This document shows positions 9,409-22,079 of a DNA stretch of 33,512 nt, piece after piece. Made by a program: the position numbers and the translations under genes. Where the stretch lies: the NCBI GenBank assembly GCA_026413765.1, contig JAOAKI010000004.1, forward strand, positions 1-33,512, written 5' to 3'. The notes below the pieces were generated by a model. The model worked only from the letters and a program-made list of their open reading frames with translations. It was not told where the DNA came from and made no database searches. This DNA is from Microcaldota archaeon (lineage in GTDB: Archaea; Micrarchaeota; Micrarchaeia; Anstonellales; Anstonellaceae). The number at the start of each line of letters is the position of its first letter. Within the stretch, counting starts at the first letter, position 1.

Positions 9409-9977
9409 GCTTGCGAGCACTTGCTGTTTTTGTCAATTTGGCTGCAGTCCTGATAGGCATTTTCTACTACAAAGATCAGCTTTCCTCGACTGTGCCGCTG
9501 CTTCTTTTATTTGTTCCCGACTGCCCTCTTTATGTCCTTCTTTTGCTTTTTGGCATACTGGCAAGGAATTCTTCCCATCCTTTTTTCTCTTTCTTTGTTT
9601 CGGCAGGCCTTGCAAAATATGGCCTTTGGACTCTCTTTGTGCTGCTTTTTTTCCACCAGTTTTATTTAGACAACTTTTTCATATGGGCAATTTTTGTAAT
9701 CGGGCATTTCGGAATGGCACTTGAAGGGTTTGCCTTTTCCTCTTTTCTGCGGCCATCTTTCACCCAGCTTTTTGTGCTTTTTTTGTGGTTTTTAATGAAT
9801 GATTTTTTTGACTATGTTGTTGGGACTGCTCCTCCCATTCCTCCCGAAGGGGCTTTGGCGGCAGGGCTAGCTGCAATAGCTCTCAGCGCATCTGTCCCTT
9901 TGTTTTTCTTCTTCTTTTCAGATTCAGCGTTTTTTGCGCAGTTACGCAAATTGCGCGTCTCTTTTTTTGGGGAATAA
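9405..9977 (+). CDS. DUF1405-like integral membrane protein
   Basis: Overlaps the previous stop by 4 bp (ATGA). FVPDCPLYVLLLLFGIL, GLAKYGLWTLF, GHFGMALEGF and NDFFDYVVGTAPPIP resemble DUF1405 signatures as recalled. Confidence 0.65.
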   Translation: MSLRALAVFVNLAAVLIGIFYYKDQLSSTVPLLLLFVPDCPLYVLLLLFGILARNSSHPFFSFFVSAGLAKYGLWTLFVLLFFHQFYLDNFFIWAIFVIGHFGMALEGFAFSSFLRPSFTQLFVLFLWFLMNDFFDYVVGTAPPIPPEGALAAGLAAIALSASVPLFFFFFSDSAFFAQLRKLRVSFFGE

Positions 9978-9984
9978 AAGCTGC

Positions 9985-12417
9985 TTACGAGGCGTTTACT
10001 CTCTCAATTGCCACCACTTTCTCATTTTCCTCAAGTTTCATCAACCGAACGCCGCTGGTGTTTCTTCCAATTATTGAGATTTCTTTTGCAGGCATCCTGA
10101 TTATCTTCCCGCCAGATGAAACCACAAGTATCTCGTCTTCATCACTCACTGATAAAATTCCGACGACTTTGCCATTTCTGCCAGCTGTCTTGATATTTTT
10201 CACCCCTTGCCCTCCCCTTGCCTGAAGCCTATAATCAGAAAGCAACGTCCTTTTTCCATATCCGTTTTCAGTCACTGTAAGAAGGGTTGGCGCGTCATCC
10301 ACTGCCATCCCTACGACGCAATCCCCTTTCTTCAGACGGATGCCAATCACTCCCTGACCAGTCCTTCCGATTTCCCTGATTTGCTTTTCTGGAAAGCGTA
10401 TCGCCATCCCTTCGGACGTAGCCAAAATTACTTCTCTTTTTCCATCCGTCTTTTTTGCGTCAATGAGCATGTCCCCTTCTTTCAGAGTGATTGCGATAAT
10501 GCCGCCCTTTCTTGGCCTGCAATATTCAGTCATTTGCGTCCTTTTTATGATCCCATTCTTTGTTACCATGATCAAGTACTCCTCTGGGCTGAAGTCTTTT
10601 GTTTTAACCCATGCGCATACCTTCTCTCCTTCCAATTGCAGCAGGTTGACTATTGCCTTACCCATGGAATATCTCGTTCCAGATGGTATTTTGTATGCCT
10701 TCAGCCAATGTACAATTCCTTTGTCAGTAAAGAACAGCAGATAATCGTGGGTTGAAGCAAGGATGACGTCTTTCACTTGGTCGTCTTCTTTTGTTTCAGA
10801 GCCAATTATTCCCTTCCCCCCGCGCCGTTGGGCTTTGTATTCCATAATCGGGACTCTCTTAATGTATCCGTCTTGCGTGATTATTACTGCAACTTCCTCA
10901 TCTGCAATCAAATCCTCGATTTCAACATCCTCTTCTTCTGCTTCAATGACTTGCGTTTTTCTTTCATCTCCGTATCTTTGCTTGACACCAATCAGCTCAT
11001 CCTTTATTATTTGGTATATGAGTCTTTCGTCAGATAGTACTTTTTGGAGATATTCTATTTTGCGGGCAAGTTCCTCGTTTTCTTCCTTCAATTTTCCAGA
11101 CTCAAGCGCAGAAAGCTTCCTTATTTTCATTTCAAGTATCGCTTCTGCTTGCTTTTCTGTCAGTGAAAACCTGCTTACAAGCTGCTTGAGAGGCTCTTTT
11201 GCAGTTTTTACTATCTGCACAACTTCCTCTATTTTTTCAACCGCCAGAATGAGACCCTCAACAATATGCTTTCTTTCTTTTGCTACTTTCAGCTCAAACA
11301 GGCTCCTTCTCTTCACAATATTTACGCGATGCTCCAAGAACAGCCTTAACAGCTGCTCAAGGCCAAGCGTCTTTGGCTCACCATTCACAAGCGCCACATT
11401 ATTTATCCCAAATGCGCTTTCTAGCTGGGTGTGGGCGTAAAGTTGGTTCAATACAACCTGCGCATTAGCATCTTTTTTTAGCTCTATAAAAATATGCATG
11501 CCCTCCCTGTCTGAGCGGTCGGCAATCTCTGCTATTCCCTCGATCTTTTTGTTTCGTGCAAGTTCCGCGATAGTCTTTACCAGCTCTGCTTTGTTTACTT
11601 GGTATGGAAGCTGGCTGATTATTATTGCCTGCCTTTTGTCTTTTTGTTCGACAATTTCTGCTTTTCCTCTTATCCTGATTATGCCTTTTCCAGTGAGATA
11701 TGCTTCCATCAGCCCTCGTTTGCCTATGATAAATCCGCCTGTCGGAAAGTCTGGCCCCTTTACTATTGCCAAAAGCTCCTCTTTTGTTGTTTGTGGCTTG
11801 TCAATTATCGCAACCAACGCATCCACTATTTCTGCCAGATTATGTGGGGGCATATTGGTAGCCATCCCAACCGCAATTCCAGAAGACCCATTGACAAGCA
11901 GATTGGGTATCTTGCAGGGCAGCACTGTCGGCTCTTTCAAGGTGGCATCAAAATTCAGCGCAAAATCAACTGTTTCCTTGTCAATATCCTCAAGCATTTC
12001 CTCCGCAAATTTAGTCAGTCTTGCTTCTGTATAGCGCATCGCGGCTGGGTTGTCGCCGTCTATGGAGCCAAAATTCCCCTGCCCTTCAATCAATGGATAT
12101 CTCATCGAAAAGTCTTGCGCCATTCTTACCATCGCATCATATATTGCCGCATCTCCGTGCGGATGGTATTTACCGAGGACTTCACCGACAATCCTTGCTG
12201 ATTTTTTAAATGGCTTGTCGTGAGTGTTCGAAAGCTCATACATCGCATAGAGTATTCTTCGGTGGACTGGCTTAAGGCCATCCCTCACGTCAGGAAGCGC
12301 CCTGCCAACAATCACAGACATCGCATAGTCCAGATAAGCAGTCTGCATCTCTCTTTCTACAGCTTTAGGCACTACTGCGCCGCCGCCATCTTGTTGCTTT
12401 TTGTCCATTTTTACCAC
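9985..12417 (-). CDS. gyrA: DNA gyrase subunit A (bacterial type)
   Basis: [83 protein letters not shown] start abuts gyrB TGA; alternative ATG at 12408. Confidence 0.97.
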   Translation of the reverse strand: MVKMDKKQQDGGGAVVPKAVEREMQTAYLDYAMSVIVGRALPDVRDGLKPVHRRILYAMYELSNTHDKPFKKSARIVGEVLGKYHPHGDAAIYDAMVRMAQDFSMRYPLIEGQGNFGSIDGDNPAAMRYTEARLTKFAEEMLEDIDKETVDFALNFDATLKEPTVLPCKIPNLLVNGSSGIAVGMATNMPPHNLAEIVDALVAIIDKPQTTKEELLAIVKGPDFPTGGFIIGKRGLMEAYLTGKGIIRIRGKAEIVEQKDKRQAIIISQLPYQVNKAELVKTIAELARNKKIEGIAEIADRSDREGMHIFIELKKDANAQVVLNQLYAHTQLESAFGINNVALVNGEPKTLGLEQLLRLFLEHRVNIVKRRSLFELKVAKERKHIVEGLILAVEKIEEVVQIVKTAKEPLKQLVSRFSLTEKQAEAILEMKIRKLSALESGKLKEENEELARKIEYLQKVLSDERLIYQIIKDELIGVKQRYGDERKTQVIEAEEEDVEIEDLIADEEVAVIITQDGYIKRVPIMEYKAQRRGGKGIIGSETKEDDQVKDVILASTHDYLLFFTDKGIVHWLKAYKIPSGTRYSMGKAIVNLLQLEGEKVCAWVKTKDFSPEEYLIMVTKNGIIKRTQMTEYCRPRKGGIIAITLKEGDMLIDAKKTDGKREVILATSEGMAIRFPEKQIREIGRTGQGVIGIRLKKGDCVVGMAVDDAPTLLTVTENGYGKRTLLSDYRLQARGGQGVKNIKTAGRNGKVVGILSVSDEDEILVVSSGGKIIRMPAKEISIIGRNTSGVRLMKLEENEKVVAIERVNAS

Positions 12418-14352
<1,935 letters not shown>

Positions 14353-14378
14353 CTAGCCCCGAGGCTGATTCTCTTGAT

Positions 14379-14396
14379 TTGTGCATTTTTGCGCAA
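14379..14396. promoter_or_regulatory. Imperfect dyad TTGTGCA-TTTT-TGCGCAA upstream of gyrB
   Basis: 6 of 7 arm positions complementary; 42 bp from the gyrB start. Confidence 0.3.
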
Positions 14397-14413
14397 TAGC
14401 CTATTTCTCCAAA

Positions 14414-14430
14414 TTTTTACGACGTAAAAA
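14414..14430. promoter_or_regulatory. Perfect inverted repeat TTTTTACG-A-CGTAAAAA in the gyrB upstream region
   Basis: 8-bp arms with a 1-nt centre, in the 134-bp CNNM-gyrB intergenic gap, 77 bp from the gyrB start. Confidence 0.5.
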
Positions 14431-14471
14431 CAACCATGAGTTTATCGCAAAACAGCCTTTTAAATGTATCT

Positions 14472-15440
14472 TCATTTTATCTCGCCGACAAGCTCTTCAA
14501 GAAGATCCTCAACTGTCACGATGCCCAAGAATCTCCCTTTTTCATCCTCAACTATCGCGATATTTCGCCCTAATTTCTGCAGCCTTGCGAATGCTTCGGA
14601 CACTTTGACGTTCGGATGGAATCTGATCGGCTCCCAGGCTATCTTTGAGACGTGCCAGTCTGGGTGCTGGTAGAGCGCTCGGCCAAGCATCCTTACCGAA
14701 ACAGTGCCAATCACCTTGCCGTTTTGCAGCACAGGAAATCTGGAATATTGCGTGTTTTCAAGCACTTTTTTGTGTGCAGTTGCAACGATCATGTTCCCAT
14801 CAATCGAGACAACCTTGCTTTTTGGGGTCATCGCATGTGCCACAGTCCTGTCATTGAATTCCAAAACATTCTCAATCATCTCCTTTTCTTTTTCAGTTAT
14901 ACCCTTTGTTTTTGCGCCAAGCTTTACCGCAGACCTGATTTCATCTTCAGTGAATTTTTCAATCCCTGTTGGCCTGCTGTATACTCCAGGTATCAAATGG
15001 TTGAGTAGATCAAAAAGAGCCACGAACGGAAAGACCAAGTAATAATAGAATTCCAGCGCAGGGCTTATGATGAGCATTATTTTTTCAGCATGCGATGTCG
15101 CAAAGCTTTTCGGAACAATGTCCCCAAAAGTCAAAATCAAGAAAGTCATTATTGCTATTGCCAGCCCGAGTCCGCTTTCACCCCAAATCCCGATTGCTAC
15201 TGCAGTCGCAATTGCAGAGGCCGCTATATTCACTACATTGTTCCCTATCAAAAGAGCAATTATTACTTTTCTTCTTCGTGAACGGAGGCGATGTAGGCTT
15301 TCGGCTCCTGGAACCTTTTTTTCGACTAGTGAGTGCAGCCTGACAGGTGAAATGGAAAGAAAGGCGACTTCGGTAGCCGCAAAAATGGCAGAAAGCAGCA
15401 AAAGAATACCCAAAATTAGAACATCCAAATAAAGCTGCAT
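14472..15440 (-). CDS. CNNM/CorC-like transporter (DUF21 + CBS pair)
   Basis: LLLSAIFAATEVAFLSISPVRLHSLVEKK; FGDIVPKSFATSHAEKI; MTPKSKVVSIDGNMIVATAHKKVLENTQYSRFPVLQNGKVIGTV; IVEDEKGRFLGIVTVEDLLEELVGEI. Confidence 0.93.
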   Translation of the reverse strand: MQLYLDVLILGILLLLSAIFAATEVAFLSISPVRLHSLVEKKVPGAESLHRLRSRRRKVIIALLIGNNVVNIAASAIATAVAIGIWGESGLGLAIAIMTFLILTFGDIVPKSFATSHAEKIMLIISPALEFYYYLVFPFVALFDLLNHLIPGVYSRPTGIEKFTEDEIRSAVKLGAKTKGITEKEKEMIENVLEFNDRTVAHAMTPKSKVVSIDGNMIVATAHKKVLENTQYSRFPVLQNGKVIGTVSVRMLGRALYQHPDWHVSKIAWEPIRFHPNVKVSEAFARLQKLGRNIAIVEDEKGRFLGIVTVEDLLEELVGEIK

Positions 15441-15479
15441 GTTTATAGTAGTCCTGCTCCAAAATAAAAAGCTACCCTT

Positions 15480-18400
15480 TCACGAGCAGCCAGTAGTTTC
15501 GCCGCAGTCAACGCATACTTGGCAGCTGCCGTTTTGCTTCACCTTCATAGAGCCGCAGCTGGGGCACTGCAGCCCAGTGAATCCCTGAGCTTTTGCGTTT
15601 CTTGCCTTCTCTTCAAAGTCTTCCTCCTCTTTTTGGGGTGCTTCCGCCGCCCTGCCTACAAGCTTGGTCTGCGTTTTTTGCTCTTCGACTCTTGGCAAAG
15701 CTTCATGCTGCGTTTCGCCGTTTATTGTTTTGACATGGACAAAATCTCTGCGGTTCAAATACTCATATCCCAAAACGCGGAACACGTAATCTATTATTGA
15801 TGTTGCGTTCTTTATCGCCTCATGTCCTGTCACCACTCCAGACGGTTCAAAGCGAGTGAAGGTGAAAGTGTCGACAAATTCCTCAAGCGGAACTCCATAT
15901 TGCAGCCCCTTGCTCACTGCGATTGCAAAGCAGTTGAGTAATGCGCGGTAGCCTGCGCCCTCTTTATACATGTCGATAAATATCTCACCTAGCGTCCCAT
16001 CCGGATATTCGCCTGTCTTGAGGTACACTTTATGGCCGCCCACTCTTGCTTCTTGGACAAACCCTCTTCTTTTTGGCGGCAGCTTTCTCCTATACATCCT
16101 GCCTATTATTTTAGATTGCAGCTGGGCAGGGCCAAACGTCTCATCGACGTCTTCAGTAAGTCCCATCAATTCTGAAAGTTCGTCTTCGTCAACATCTGCG
16201 GTGGCATTCAGCGGCTGGGAAAGCTTACTTCCATCCCTATAAATGGCTATGCTCTTGAGCATGTATTTCCAAGATAGAGAATATGCTTGCTTTATGTCTT
16301 CAATTGTGCTTTCGTTTGGCATGTTTATTGTCTTTGAGATCGAGCCGCTGATAAACGGCTGGGCAGCAGCCATCATTTTGATGTGCCCAAGATAAGATAT
16401 GAAGCGCTTGCCCTTTTTGCCGCATTTGCTTGCGCAATCAAATATTGGGTAGTGCTCTTCTTTCAAGTGTGGCGCGCCTTCGATTGTCATCGTCCCGCAG
16501 ACGTATTCGTTTGCTTCCTCAATCTGCTGTTTCGTAAACCCCAACTTAGAAAGCAAATCAAATTTCGGGTCATCTATTTCACTTTGGCTGAACCCAAGCG
16601 TTTTGAGGAAATCTTCCCCAAGAACATATCTGTTAAATGCAAATCTTATATCAAAAGTCTTTGGCAACTCTGCTTCAACTTTTGCTATCTTCTCATAAGT
16701 GAATCCTTTTGCAGTCAGGCTTTGCGGGTTTATATGCGGGCAGCCAGTCAGCGTAGATCTTCCTAATACATATTCTTCTATTTCTTTTATTTGCGAAGCA
16801 GAATAGCCAAGTTTTGCAAGCGCCTTTTTGACCGAGGTGTTGACAATCTTGAAATAGCCGCCGCCCGCAAGCTTCTTGTATTTGACAATCGCAAAGTCAG
16901 GCTCAATTCCAGTGGTGTCGCAGTCCATCTGCAGCCCTATCGTTCCGGTTGGAGCAATCACAGTGACCTGCGCATTCCTGTAGCCGTATTTTTCCCCCAT
17001 CTCATAGGCTAGATCCCAACATTCACGAGCCGCCTTGAGGAGATATTCTGGGCAAAACCTTGGGTCAATACCCATCGGTTTGACAGTGAGCCCTTCATAT
17101 TCTTCAGCTGGCGCATTGTAAGCAGCCCTTCTGTGGTTTCTTATCACGCGCAGCATGTGCTGTCGGTTCCTCTCAAACGCCCTGAATGGCCCAATCTCTC
17201 TAGCCATCTCAGCAGAAGTGGCATATGCCTGGCCGCACATAATTGCAGTTATCGCCCCGCAGATCGCAAGACCTTGCGGGCTTTCATAAGGTATTCCCAT
17301 TATCATCAATAATGTCCCAAGATTTGCATATCCCAAGCCAAGGGTGCGGTACTCAAAACTCCTCCTGGCAATCTCTTTGGATGGGAACTGCGCCATCAAA
17401 ACGGATATCTCAAGCACGATCGTCCAAATCCGCACCGCATGCTTGAATGCTTCCACTTCAAAAACGCCAGTCTTTTCATTATAAAATTTAGCCAAGTTGA
17501 GCGACGCCAAATTGCAGGCAGTATCATCCAGAAACATATATTCTGAGCATGGGTTAGATGCATTTATCCTCCCATCAACTGGGCATGTGTGCCATTCATT
17601 TATGGTGTCATCAAATTGCAGACCTGGATCAGCGCAGCTCCACGCTGCGAATGCTATCTGGTCCCACAACTGCCTTGCCTTCACCTTCTTCATGACGCTT
17701 CCATCAACCCTTGCTATCAAGTTCCAATCAGCATCATTTTCTACCGCCCAAATGAACTTGTTTGATATGCGTACCGAATTGTTGCTATTTTGCCCTGAAA
17801 CAGTCGTATAAGCTTCCGATTCATAGTGCGTGTCAAACACAGGGAAGTCAATTTTTTCCTTGCCTTGTTTTGCAAGCGCCAACGCCCTCAAAATGTAATT
17901 TATAGGCACATTCTTAGCCAACGCTTTTACTATTGCAAGCTTCACCCTCTCGTTTTTTATGTCAGCCGTCTGCTCCTGCTTGACAACCTTCATTATTTCA
18001 TTGAGCGCTTTTGAGCATGCCTTGCTTCCAGCAACCATCGCGGCTACTTTCTGCTCCTCGACTACTTTCCAATTTATGAATTTTTCAATGTCTGGGTGGT
18101 CAATATCTACAATCACCATCTTTGCAGCTCTTCGCGTCGTCCCACCAGATTTTATCGCCCCAGCAGCCCTGTCATATATTTTGAGGAAAGACATTAATCC
18201 GGAAGAATAGCCTCCGCCAGACAGCTTTTCGCCCTCTGCCCGCAGGCAAGAGAAATTAGTTCCAGTGCCAGACCCGTATTTGAAAAGCCTTGCCTCGCGC
18301 AGCACGAGGTCGAATATACCGCCTTCATTTACCAAATCGTCTTTTACCGACTGGATAAAGCAAGCATGCGGCTGAGGATGAGTATATGCATCTTCAGATT

Positions 18401-18956
18401 GCTTTACCTCTCCAGTTATCGGGTCTGCATAATAGTGGCCTTGCGGGCTGCCTTTTATCCCATAAGCAAAAGCAAGCCCAGTGTTGAACCATTGGGGCGA
18501 ATTAGGAGAAGCCATCTGGTGTATGAGCATATATTTTAGCTCTTCTTCAAATGCTTCTGCATCCTCCTTGCTTGCAAAATACCCGTATTTTTCCCCCCAA
18601 TAGCGCCAGCAGCCTGCAAGCCGCTTTACAACTTGTTTCACGCTCTTTTCTGCCCCAAGCAGTATTTTTCCATCTGGTCCTCTTATGGGGTTTCCGAATT
18701 TGTCGTATTGCGGGACCCCTGCCTTTCTGAAATATTTTTGTGCAACGACATCTGTTGCAACTTGCGACCAGCTTTTTGGAACCTCAACATCATTCATTTC
18801 GAATACGACTGAGCCGTCAGCATTCCTTATCACTGACTTTCTCAGCTCATATTCAACAGTATCAAGAGGGTCTATCCCTTCAGTTGTGAAAAAGCGACTT
18901 ATCTTCAGCCCGCCCTGCCTGCTTTCCTGCTGGGCAACAATTGCCGGTTTTTCCAT
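15480..18956 (-). CDS. nrdJ: Adenosylcobalamin-dependent ribonucleoside-diphosphate reductase (class II RNR) with C-terminal Zn ribbon
   Basis: [70 protein letters not shown]-terminal [30 protein letters not shown]. Start chosen at 18956 (RBS-like aaggggtga); the ORF extends to 18992. Confidence 0.95.
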   Translation of the reverse strand: MEKPAIVAQQESRQGGLKISRFFTTEGIDPLDTVEYELRKSVIRNADGSVVFEMNDVEVPKSWSQVATDVVAQKYFRKAGVPQYDKFGNPIRGPDGKILLGAEKSVKQVVKRLAGCWRYWGEKYGYFASKEDAEAFEEELKYMLIHQMASPNSPQWFNTGLAFAYGIKGSPQGHYYADPITGEVKQSEDAYTHPQPHACFIQSVKDDLVNEGGIFDLVLREARLFKYGSGTGTNFSCLRAEGEKLSGGGYSSGLMSFLKIYDRAAGAIKSGGTTRRAAKMVIVDIDHPDIEKFINWKVVEEQKVAAMVAGSKACSKALNEIMKVVKQEQTADIKNERVKLAIVKALAKNVPINYILRALALAKQGKEKIDFPVFDTHYESEAYTTVSGQNSNNSVRISNKFIWAVENDADWNLIARVDGSVMKKVKARQLWDQIAFAAWSCADPGLQFDDTINEWHTCPVDGRINASNPCSEYMFLDDTACNLASLNLAKFYNEKTGVFEVEAFKHAVRIWTIVLEISVLMAQFPSKEIARRSFEYRTLGLGYANLGTLLMIMGIPYESPQGLAICGAITAIMCGQAYATSAEMAREIGPFRAFERNRQHMLRVIRNHRRAAYNAPAEEYEGLTVKPMGIDPRFCPEYLLKAARECWDLAYEMGEKYGYRNAQVTVIAPTGTIGLQMDCDTTGIEPDFAIVKYKKLAGGGYFKIVNTSVKKALAKLGYSASQIKEIEEYVLGRSTLTGCPHINPQSLTAKGFTYEKIAKVEAELPKTFDIRFAFNRYVLGEDFLKTLGFSQSEIDDPKFDLLSKLGFTKQQIEEANEYVCGTMTIEGAPHLKEEHYPIFDCASKCGKKGKRFISYLGHIKMMAAAQPFISGSISKTINMPNESTIEDIKQAYSLSWKYMLKSIAIYRDGSKLSQPLNATADVDEDELSELMGLTEDVDETFGPAQLQSKIIGRMYRRKLPPKRRGFVQEARVGGHKVYLKTGEYPDGTLGEIFIDMYKEGAGYRALLNCFAIAVSKGLQYGVPLEEFVDTFTFTRFEPSGVVTGHEAIKNATSIIDYVFRVLGYEYLNRRDFVHVKTINGETQHEALPRVEEQKTQTKLVGRAAEAPQKEEEDFEEKARNAKAQGFTGLQCPSCGSMKVKQNGSCQVCVDCGETTGCS

Positions 18957-19030
18957 CCCGTCACCCCTTCTTTGCAAGCAAACAGAACTCATGAGTTGCT
19001 CTTTTCAGCAAAATCTTTGCTTTGCGAAAA

Positions 19031-19046
19031 ACACAATATATTGTGC
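19031..19046. promoter_or_regulatory. NrdR-box-like palindrome 1 (ACACAATATATTGTGC)
   Basis: Near-perfect match to the NrdR box consensus acaCwAtATaTwGtgt; in the intergenic region of nrdJ. Confidence 0.65.
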
Positions 19047-19062
19047 ATTCCCACAGCCAGAC

Positions 19063-19078
19063 ACACAACCTGTTGTGC
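19063..19078. promoter_or_regulatory. NrdR-box-like palindrome 2 (ACACAACCTGTTGTGC)
   Basis: Second palindrome with the same outer half-sites (ACACAA/TTGTG), 32 bp from box 1. Confidence 0.6.
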
Positions 19079-19177
19079 TTGCGTAGTTTTTCGGATGTTC
19101 AGATTTATAAGCATATTTTTCAGCATTTTTTTCATTCTCTAAGTTGTTTTATGCGAAACAAAACAAATTGCCTTGCC

Positions 19178-20128
19178 ATGCCAAAACTTTATTTAAGCTT
19201 TCTTCGTAAGGACCTTTTGGGTGCCACTGTGACAAAGCAGGTCTTTTCTTCGACGGGTACATTCGCAGTAAAAGCAGGTCTTGCGCAGATGCTCAAGGGC
19301 GGAGTCATAATGGATGTCGTGAATGCCGAGCAAGCCCAATTGGCAGAGCAGGCAGGGGCAGTCGCAGTGATGGCGCTTGAAGCTGTTCCAGCCGACATAC
19401 GAAAAGCAGGCGGTGTTGCAAGGATGGCAGACCCTGCCAAAATCAAAGAGATCAAAGCTGCAGTCACAATACCTGTGATGGCTAAGTGCAGGATAGGGCA
19501 TTTTGTCGAGGCGCAGATACTTGAGGCGCTTGATGTTGACTATATCGATGAATCCGAGGTGCTTACACCCGCAGATTTGGAAAGCCACATAGACAAATGG
19601 TCTTTCAAAGTGCCATTCGTCTGCGGATGCAGGGATCTTGGTGAAGCATTAAGGAGAATCTCAGAAGGGGCCGCAATGCTGAGGACAAAAGGCGAGGCAG
19701 GCACTGGAAACATCGTTGAGGCAGTAAAGCATATCAAGGCAATCAACAGGCAGATCAGCCAGCTGAAATATTCTGATGAAAAAGAACTAGCCCAGGCAGC
19801 ACATCAAATGAGGGTGCCTCTTTCGCTTGTAAAAAAAGTGGTTGAGCTTGGCAGGCTGCCAGTGGTCAATTTCGCTGCCGGCGGAATTGCAACCCCTGCA
19901 GACGCTGCCTTGTGCATGCAGCTTGGATGCGACGGCGTGTTTGTCGGAAGCGGCATCTTCAAATCTTCTGACCCTCAAAGAAGAGCTGAAGCAATTGTTG
20001 AGGCAGTCGCCCACTTTAAAGATCCATTCAGACTTGCAGAGGTTTCGGAGGGTTTGGGCAAGCCTATGGAAGGCGTTGATTTATCTTCACTGAAAGTCGA
20101 AGAGAGATTTGCCCAGAGAGGTATCTGA
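19178..20128 (+). CDS. pdxS: Pyridoxal 5'-phosphate synthase subunit PdxS; start uncertain (19178 ATG, 19217 TTG or 19229 GTG)
   Basis: [116 protein letters not shown]. Confidence 0.97.
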   Translation: MPKLYLSFLRKDLLGATVTKQVFSSTGTFAVKAGLAQMLKGGVIMDVVNAEQAQLAEQAGAVAVMALEAVPADIRKAGGVARMADPAKIKEIKAAVTIPVMAKCRIGHFVEAQILEALDVDYIDESEVLTPADLESHIDKWSFKVPFVCGCRDLGEALRRISEGAAMLRTKGEAGTGNIVEAVKHIKAINRQISQLKYSDEKELAQAAHQMRVPLSLVKKVVELGRLPVVNFAAGGIATPADAALCMQLGCDGVFVGSGIFKSSDPQRRAEAIVEAVAHFKDPFRLAEVSEGLGKPMEGVDLSSLKVEERFAQRGI

Positions 20129-20129
20129 C

Positions 20130-20705
20130 GTGGAAAAGATAGGCGTTCTTTCGCTGCAAGGGGATTACGAAGAGCACATACATGCTTTGCTGAAAGCATC
20201 CGAAAAAATCTCTGTGCCAATAAAGGTCATAGAAGTGCGAAATCAGAATCATGCCGAAAACATTGATGGGCTGATCATACCAGGAGGGGAGTCCACTTCA
20301 ATTTCAAGGCTGATGGAAAAAAGCGGGCTTTTCGAAAAGATTTCTTCGGTAAGAAAAATAATGGGAACATGCGCAGGCGCAATTTTGCTTGCTAAAGAAG
20401 TGCACGGGGCAACGCATTTCCAGCGCTTTCTTGGATTGATGGACATATCCGTGAGCAGGAATGCTTACGGCTCGCAGCTTGCTTCGTTCGAAGCGCAAAT
20501 CACCACTGTCTTTGGAAATCTCAATGGCGTCTTCATTCGCGCCCCGAAAATGTCGCTATTGTCAAAAGATGTCCAGCCAATGGCTTTCTTGGGGGATGAA
20601 GTTGTCGGCGCTTACCAAAAAGTGAAAGATCAGCATCTGATTGCTCTTGCATTCCATCCAGAGCTGACCACAACAAAATTCCACGAATATTTCATCCGCT
20701 TATAG
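20130..20705 (+). CDS. pdxT: Pyridoxal 5'-phosphate synthase glutaminase subunit PdxT (GTG start proposed)
   Basis: IGVLSLQGDYEEHIHAL; LIIPGGESTSISRLM; GTCAGAILLA; AFHPELTTT. Confidence 0.95.
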   Translation: MEKIGVLSLQGDYEEHIHALLKASEKISVPIKVIEVRNQNHAENIDGLIIPGGESTSISRLMEKSGLFEKISSVRKIMGTCAGAILLAKEVHGATHFQRFLGLMDISVSRNAYGSQLASFEAQITTVFGNLNGVFIRAPKMSLLSKDVQPMAFLGDEVVGAYQKVKDQHLIALAFHPELTTTKFHEYFIRL

Positions 20706-20706
20706 C

Positions 20707-20847
20707 TTAAATTTGCTTGCCCCTGGCGCAGTGAAGGCATACGAAGCCTATTTTGCACCCCTCTCTGCCGCAATTGCCTCTGCCGCAAAGCTTGCAGCTT
20801 TCGGTAGCTGTTCTTCCGCATACTGCGCACACTCCTGGTATGTTCAT
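20707..20847 (-). CDS. 46-aa Cys-rich putative zinc-binding microprotein
   Basis: My translation of the minus strand: MNIPGVCAVCGRTATESCKLCGRGNCGREGCKIGFVCLHCARGKQI. CxxC...CxxC...C...C...CxxC spacing; directly downstream of aIF2-gamma, 1 bp from the pdxT stop; absent from the ORF list because of length. Confidence 0.6.
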   Translation of the reverse strand: MNIPGVCAVCGRTATESCKLCGRGNCGREGCKIGFVCLHCARGKQI

Positions 20848-20878
20848 AAAAAAATCTCCATCTAACCTGCATTTAAAC

Positions 20879-22075
20879 CTAGCAGATTATGCCAAACCCA
20901 GCCAACCGCCATCGCTGGCCTATTTTTCGTGTAAGTGCTGCCTTCCCTTTCCTTTCAGCGCAGATCGGCCTTTTGAGCTTCACAGTTACGCTGTTTCCTT
21001 TCAATTTTGTTATTACTCCTACCGCAGTTGCAGTCCCAGCAGAAATCACAATTGGCTCTCCTGCTTTGAGCGGCGGGTTGTCTATGCCCTCCCTTTTCAA
21101 AAGGCTGTATTCCAGCTCCACTTCGGAAAGCACCGGCGGAAGCGTGCCCTTTTTCCCAACTATGTTGCCCACAAGCTGGTCCGCCTTGGTTATTGCAGGG
21201 TCAAGGCCGGTTGCAATCCCTATCAAGCCGCCAGGCTTTGCTTCTTCGACTGGCTCGCCGCCAGCCATCAGCCCCTCAATCTTCAAAACGATCGGCTCAA
21301 TTATCTCTTTATCTTTTACCTTCATCCAAATTCCGGGTAACATCTCGACTTCTTCGCCCAGCCTCAACTTTCCCTGCACTAAAGAGCCCCCAATCACTCC
21401 GCCCTTAAGTTTGCTTATCTCAGTGCCTGGCTTGTTCACATCAAAGCTTCTTGCAACATACATTCTTGCGGGCAATTCTGGGTCGTGCTTAGGCGTAGGT
21501 ATCGTTTTTTCGATCGCCTCAACCAGCTTGTCAATATTTGCGTTATAATTTGCAGACACCGGTATTATCGGGGCGTCTTCGAATTTCGTCCCTTTCAGGA
21601 ATTCTTTTATTTGCCTGTAATTCTCAAGCGCCTTTTCCTTGCTTACCAAATCAATCTTGTTTTGGACTACGACAATGTTTTTTATGCCCAACACATTAAG
21701 TACCATCAGGTGCTCTTCTGTTTGAGGCTGTGGGCATTTCTCATTTGCGGCGATCACCAATATGGCTCCATCAAGCAGGCTCGAAGCAGCAATAGTCGTA
21801 GTCATCAATGTCTCATGCCCTGGCGCATCCAAAAAAGAGACATGCCTGGAGACTTTCCATTTGTCTGGCTCTTTTTCTGCCTGCATAGCAGTCGCAAAGG
21901 CAGTGCCATCCTCGTTTTTGTAAAATGTAGTGTCAGCATAGCCTATCTTGATTGTTATCCCTCTTTTGATTTCTTCAGAATGAGTGTCAGTCCATTTGTT
22001 TGTCAAGGCTCGCGTTAGGCTTGTCTTGCCGTGGTCTACATGCCCAACCATCCCAATATTTACTTCTGCCTGCAA
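20879..22075 (-). CDS. eif2g: Translation initiation factor aIF2 subunit gamma
   Basis: GHVDHGKTSLTRAL, RGITIKIGYAD, DAPGHETLMTTTIAASSLLDGAILVIAANE, CPQPQTEEHLMVL, QNKIDLV. Confidence 0.97.
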   Translation of the reverse strand: MQAEVNIGMVGHVDHGKTSLTRALTNKWTDTHSEEIKRGITIKIGYADTTFYKNEDGTAFATAMQAEKEPDKWKVSRHVSFLDAPGHETLMTTTIAASSLLDGAILVIAANEKCPQPQTEEHLMVLNVLGIKNIVVVQNKIDLVSKEKALENYRQIKEFLKGTKFEDAPIIPVSANYNANIDKLVEAIEKTIPTPKHDPELPARMYVARSFDVNKPGTEISKLKGGVIGGSLVQGKLRLGEEVEMLPGIWMKVKDKEIIEPIVLKIEGLMAGGEPVEEAKPGGLIGIATGLDPAITKADQLVGNIVGKKGTLPPVLSEVELEYSLLKREGIDNPPLKAGEPIVISAGTATAVGVITKLKGNSVTVKLKRPICAERKGKAALTRKIGQRWRLAGFGIIC

Positions 22076-22079
22076 GAAA

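Noticed and set aside
10763-11440. 225-aa plus-strand ORF antisense to gyrA
   Set aside because: Ser/Phe-rich shadow ORF opposite a certain gyrA coding region; no motif.
15480-18956. Intein in nrdJ
   Set aside because: The 1170-aa length is explained by class II RNR plus its C-terminal extension and Zn ribbon; no intein splice motifs seen and the conserved RNR motifs are contiguous.
18957-19177. Cobalamin riboswitch upstream of nrdJ
   Set aside because: No B12-box-like conserved sequence was recognised; the region is explained better by palindromic DNA sites.
20630-20872. 80-aa minus ORF (MQVRWRFF...)
   Set aside because: Overlaps the pdxT 3' end and is out of frame with the better-supported 46-aa Cys-rich ORF.
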